The notes under the pieces are model-generated. The model searched no databases and was not told the origin of the DNA. It saw only the letters and a program-made list of their open reading frames with translations. A stretch of DNA of 5,375 nt from Chloroflexota bacterium (GTDB taxonomy: Bacteria > Chloroflexota > UBA5177 > JANWHV01): contig JANWHO010000069.1 of NCBI GenBank assembly GCA_025450375.1, forward strand, positions 1 to 5,375, in the 5' to 3' direction. The position numbers and the translations under genes were made by a program. Below are positions 5,245 to 5,375 of this stretch, one piece after another (the stretch's first letter is position 1; each line of letters opens with the position of its first letter).

Positions 5245-5375
5245 AGCCACCAACTCGCGCCAGCGGGCATCGCGCGCACTCCTGCCGCCCGCAGTATTCC
5301 GCCCAGATGTGTAGCAGTCCTTGCTGCTCGATCGCGGCGCTCGGCGCCGCCTCAAGACCGGCGATTCCGCGCATC
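5243..5375 (-). CDS. 3' end of a probable DUF2851-family protein (enters from right edge)
   Basis: Read leftward from the edge, the second frame is open to a TAG at 5245-5243. It encodes the last 43 residues of a larger protein, including AIEQQGLLHIWAEYCGRQ and ECARCPLARVGG. The tail has a cysteine cluster C-x4-C-x2-C with the pattern QG-L-x-YC....C..CP. I recognise this pattern from the C-terminus of DUF2851 proteins, which have no established function. The Met at 5374 is probably internal. Most of the gene lies outside the window, so whether it is intact cannot be judged. Its stop is directly followed by the oxidoreductase remnant. The family call rests on a short tail. Confidence 0.5.
   Translation of the reverse strand, partial: MRGIAGLEAAPSAAIEQQGLLHIWAEYCGRQECARCPLARVGG

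Noticed and set aside
5334..5350. 7-bp hairpin GCGGCGC/GCGCCGC with TCG loop
   Set aside because: It is within the coding tail of the DUF2851-like gene, with Ala-rich G+C-rich codons, and has no terminator features.
1..5375. CRISPR array, rRNA, replication origin or attachment site
   Set aside because: No regularly spaced short repeats with unique spacers, no rRNA sequence, no DnaA-box cluster, and no duplicated tRNA 3' end were seen.

Overview
The window is high-G+C bacterial DNA with the look of the Chloroflexota, most likely the Thermomicrobia (Sphaerobacter/Nitrolancea-like). This is an inference from protein style: a MiaB with a TIGCQMN amino terminus, a Hanks-type kinase carrying FRDLKPSN instead of HRDLKPSN, and a TPR protein beside them. 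No search could be run, so the lineage is tentative.

Left part (1-1910, minus strand). A complete miaB gene, for the tRNA methylthiotransferase, reads leftward from about 1910 to 615. After a 162-base gap it is followed by the 5' part of a TPR-repeat protein gene that starts at 452 and runs off the left edge. The gap holds a strong imperfect inverted repeat (523-588) that looks like a dispersed REP/MITE-type element.

Middle (1911-2286). A divergent promoter region separates miaB from a plus-strand tRNA-Val(UAC) gene (2095-2171, CCA encoded). The miaB promoter has a perfect TTGACA -35 box; the tRNA promoter has an extended -10 box. A hairpin lies just after the tRNA. Then comes a Hanks-type Ser/Thr kinase with eight C-terminal PQQ-like beta-propeller repeats (2287-4194). 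The long open frame of the kinase runs back through the tRNA, but the supported start is the GTG at 2287, behind AAAGGA.

Right part (4195-5375). A small intact gene of unknown function (83 or 84 residues) follows the kinase within about 24 bases and is probably co-transcribed with it. Everything beyond it is a set of gene remnants. In order these are an ISL3-like transposase fragment, the C-terminal half of a class I SAM-dependent methyltransferase, a minus-strand NADP-dependent oxidoreductase (quinone reductase/alcohol dehydrogenase type) fragment with an in-frame stop, and the 3' end of what looks like a DUF2851 protein gene entering from the right edge. The remnants abut almost base to base.

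Functionally, the live genes are tRNA modification (miaB), translation (tRNA-Val), and a signalling pair: a kinase with no visible membrane segment whose propeller may sense or scaffold inside the cell, plus its small partner gene. The kinase and small gene form the unit most worth following up. I see no CRISPR array, rRNA or complete mobile element.
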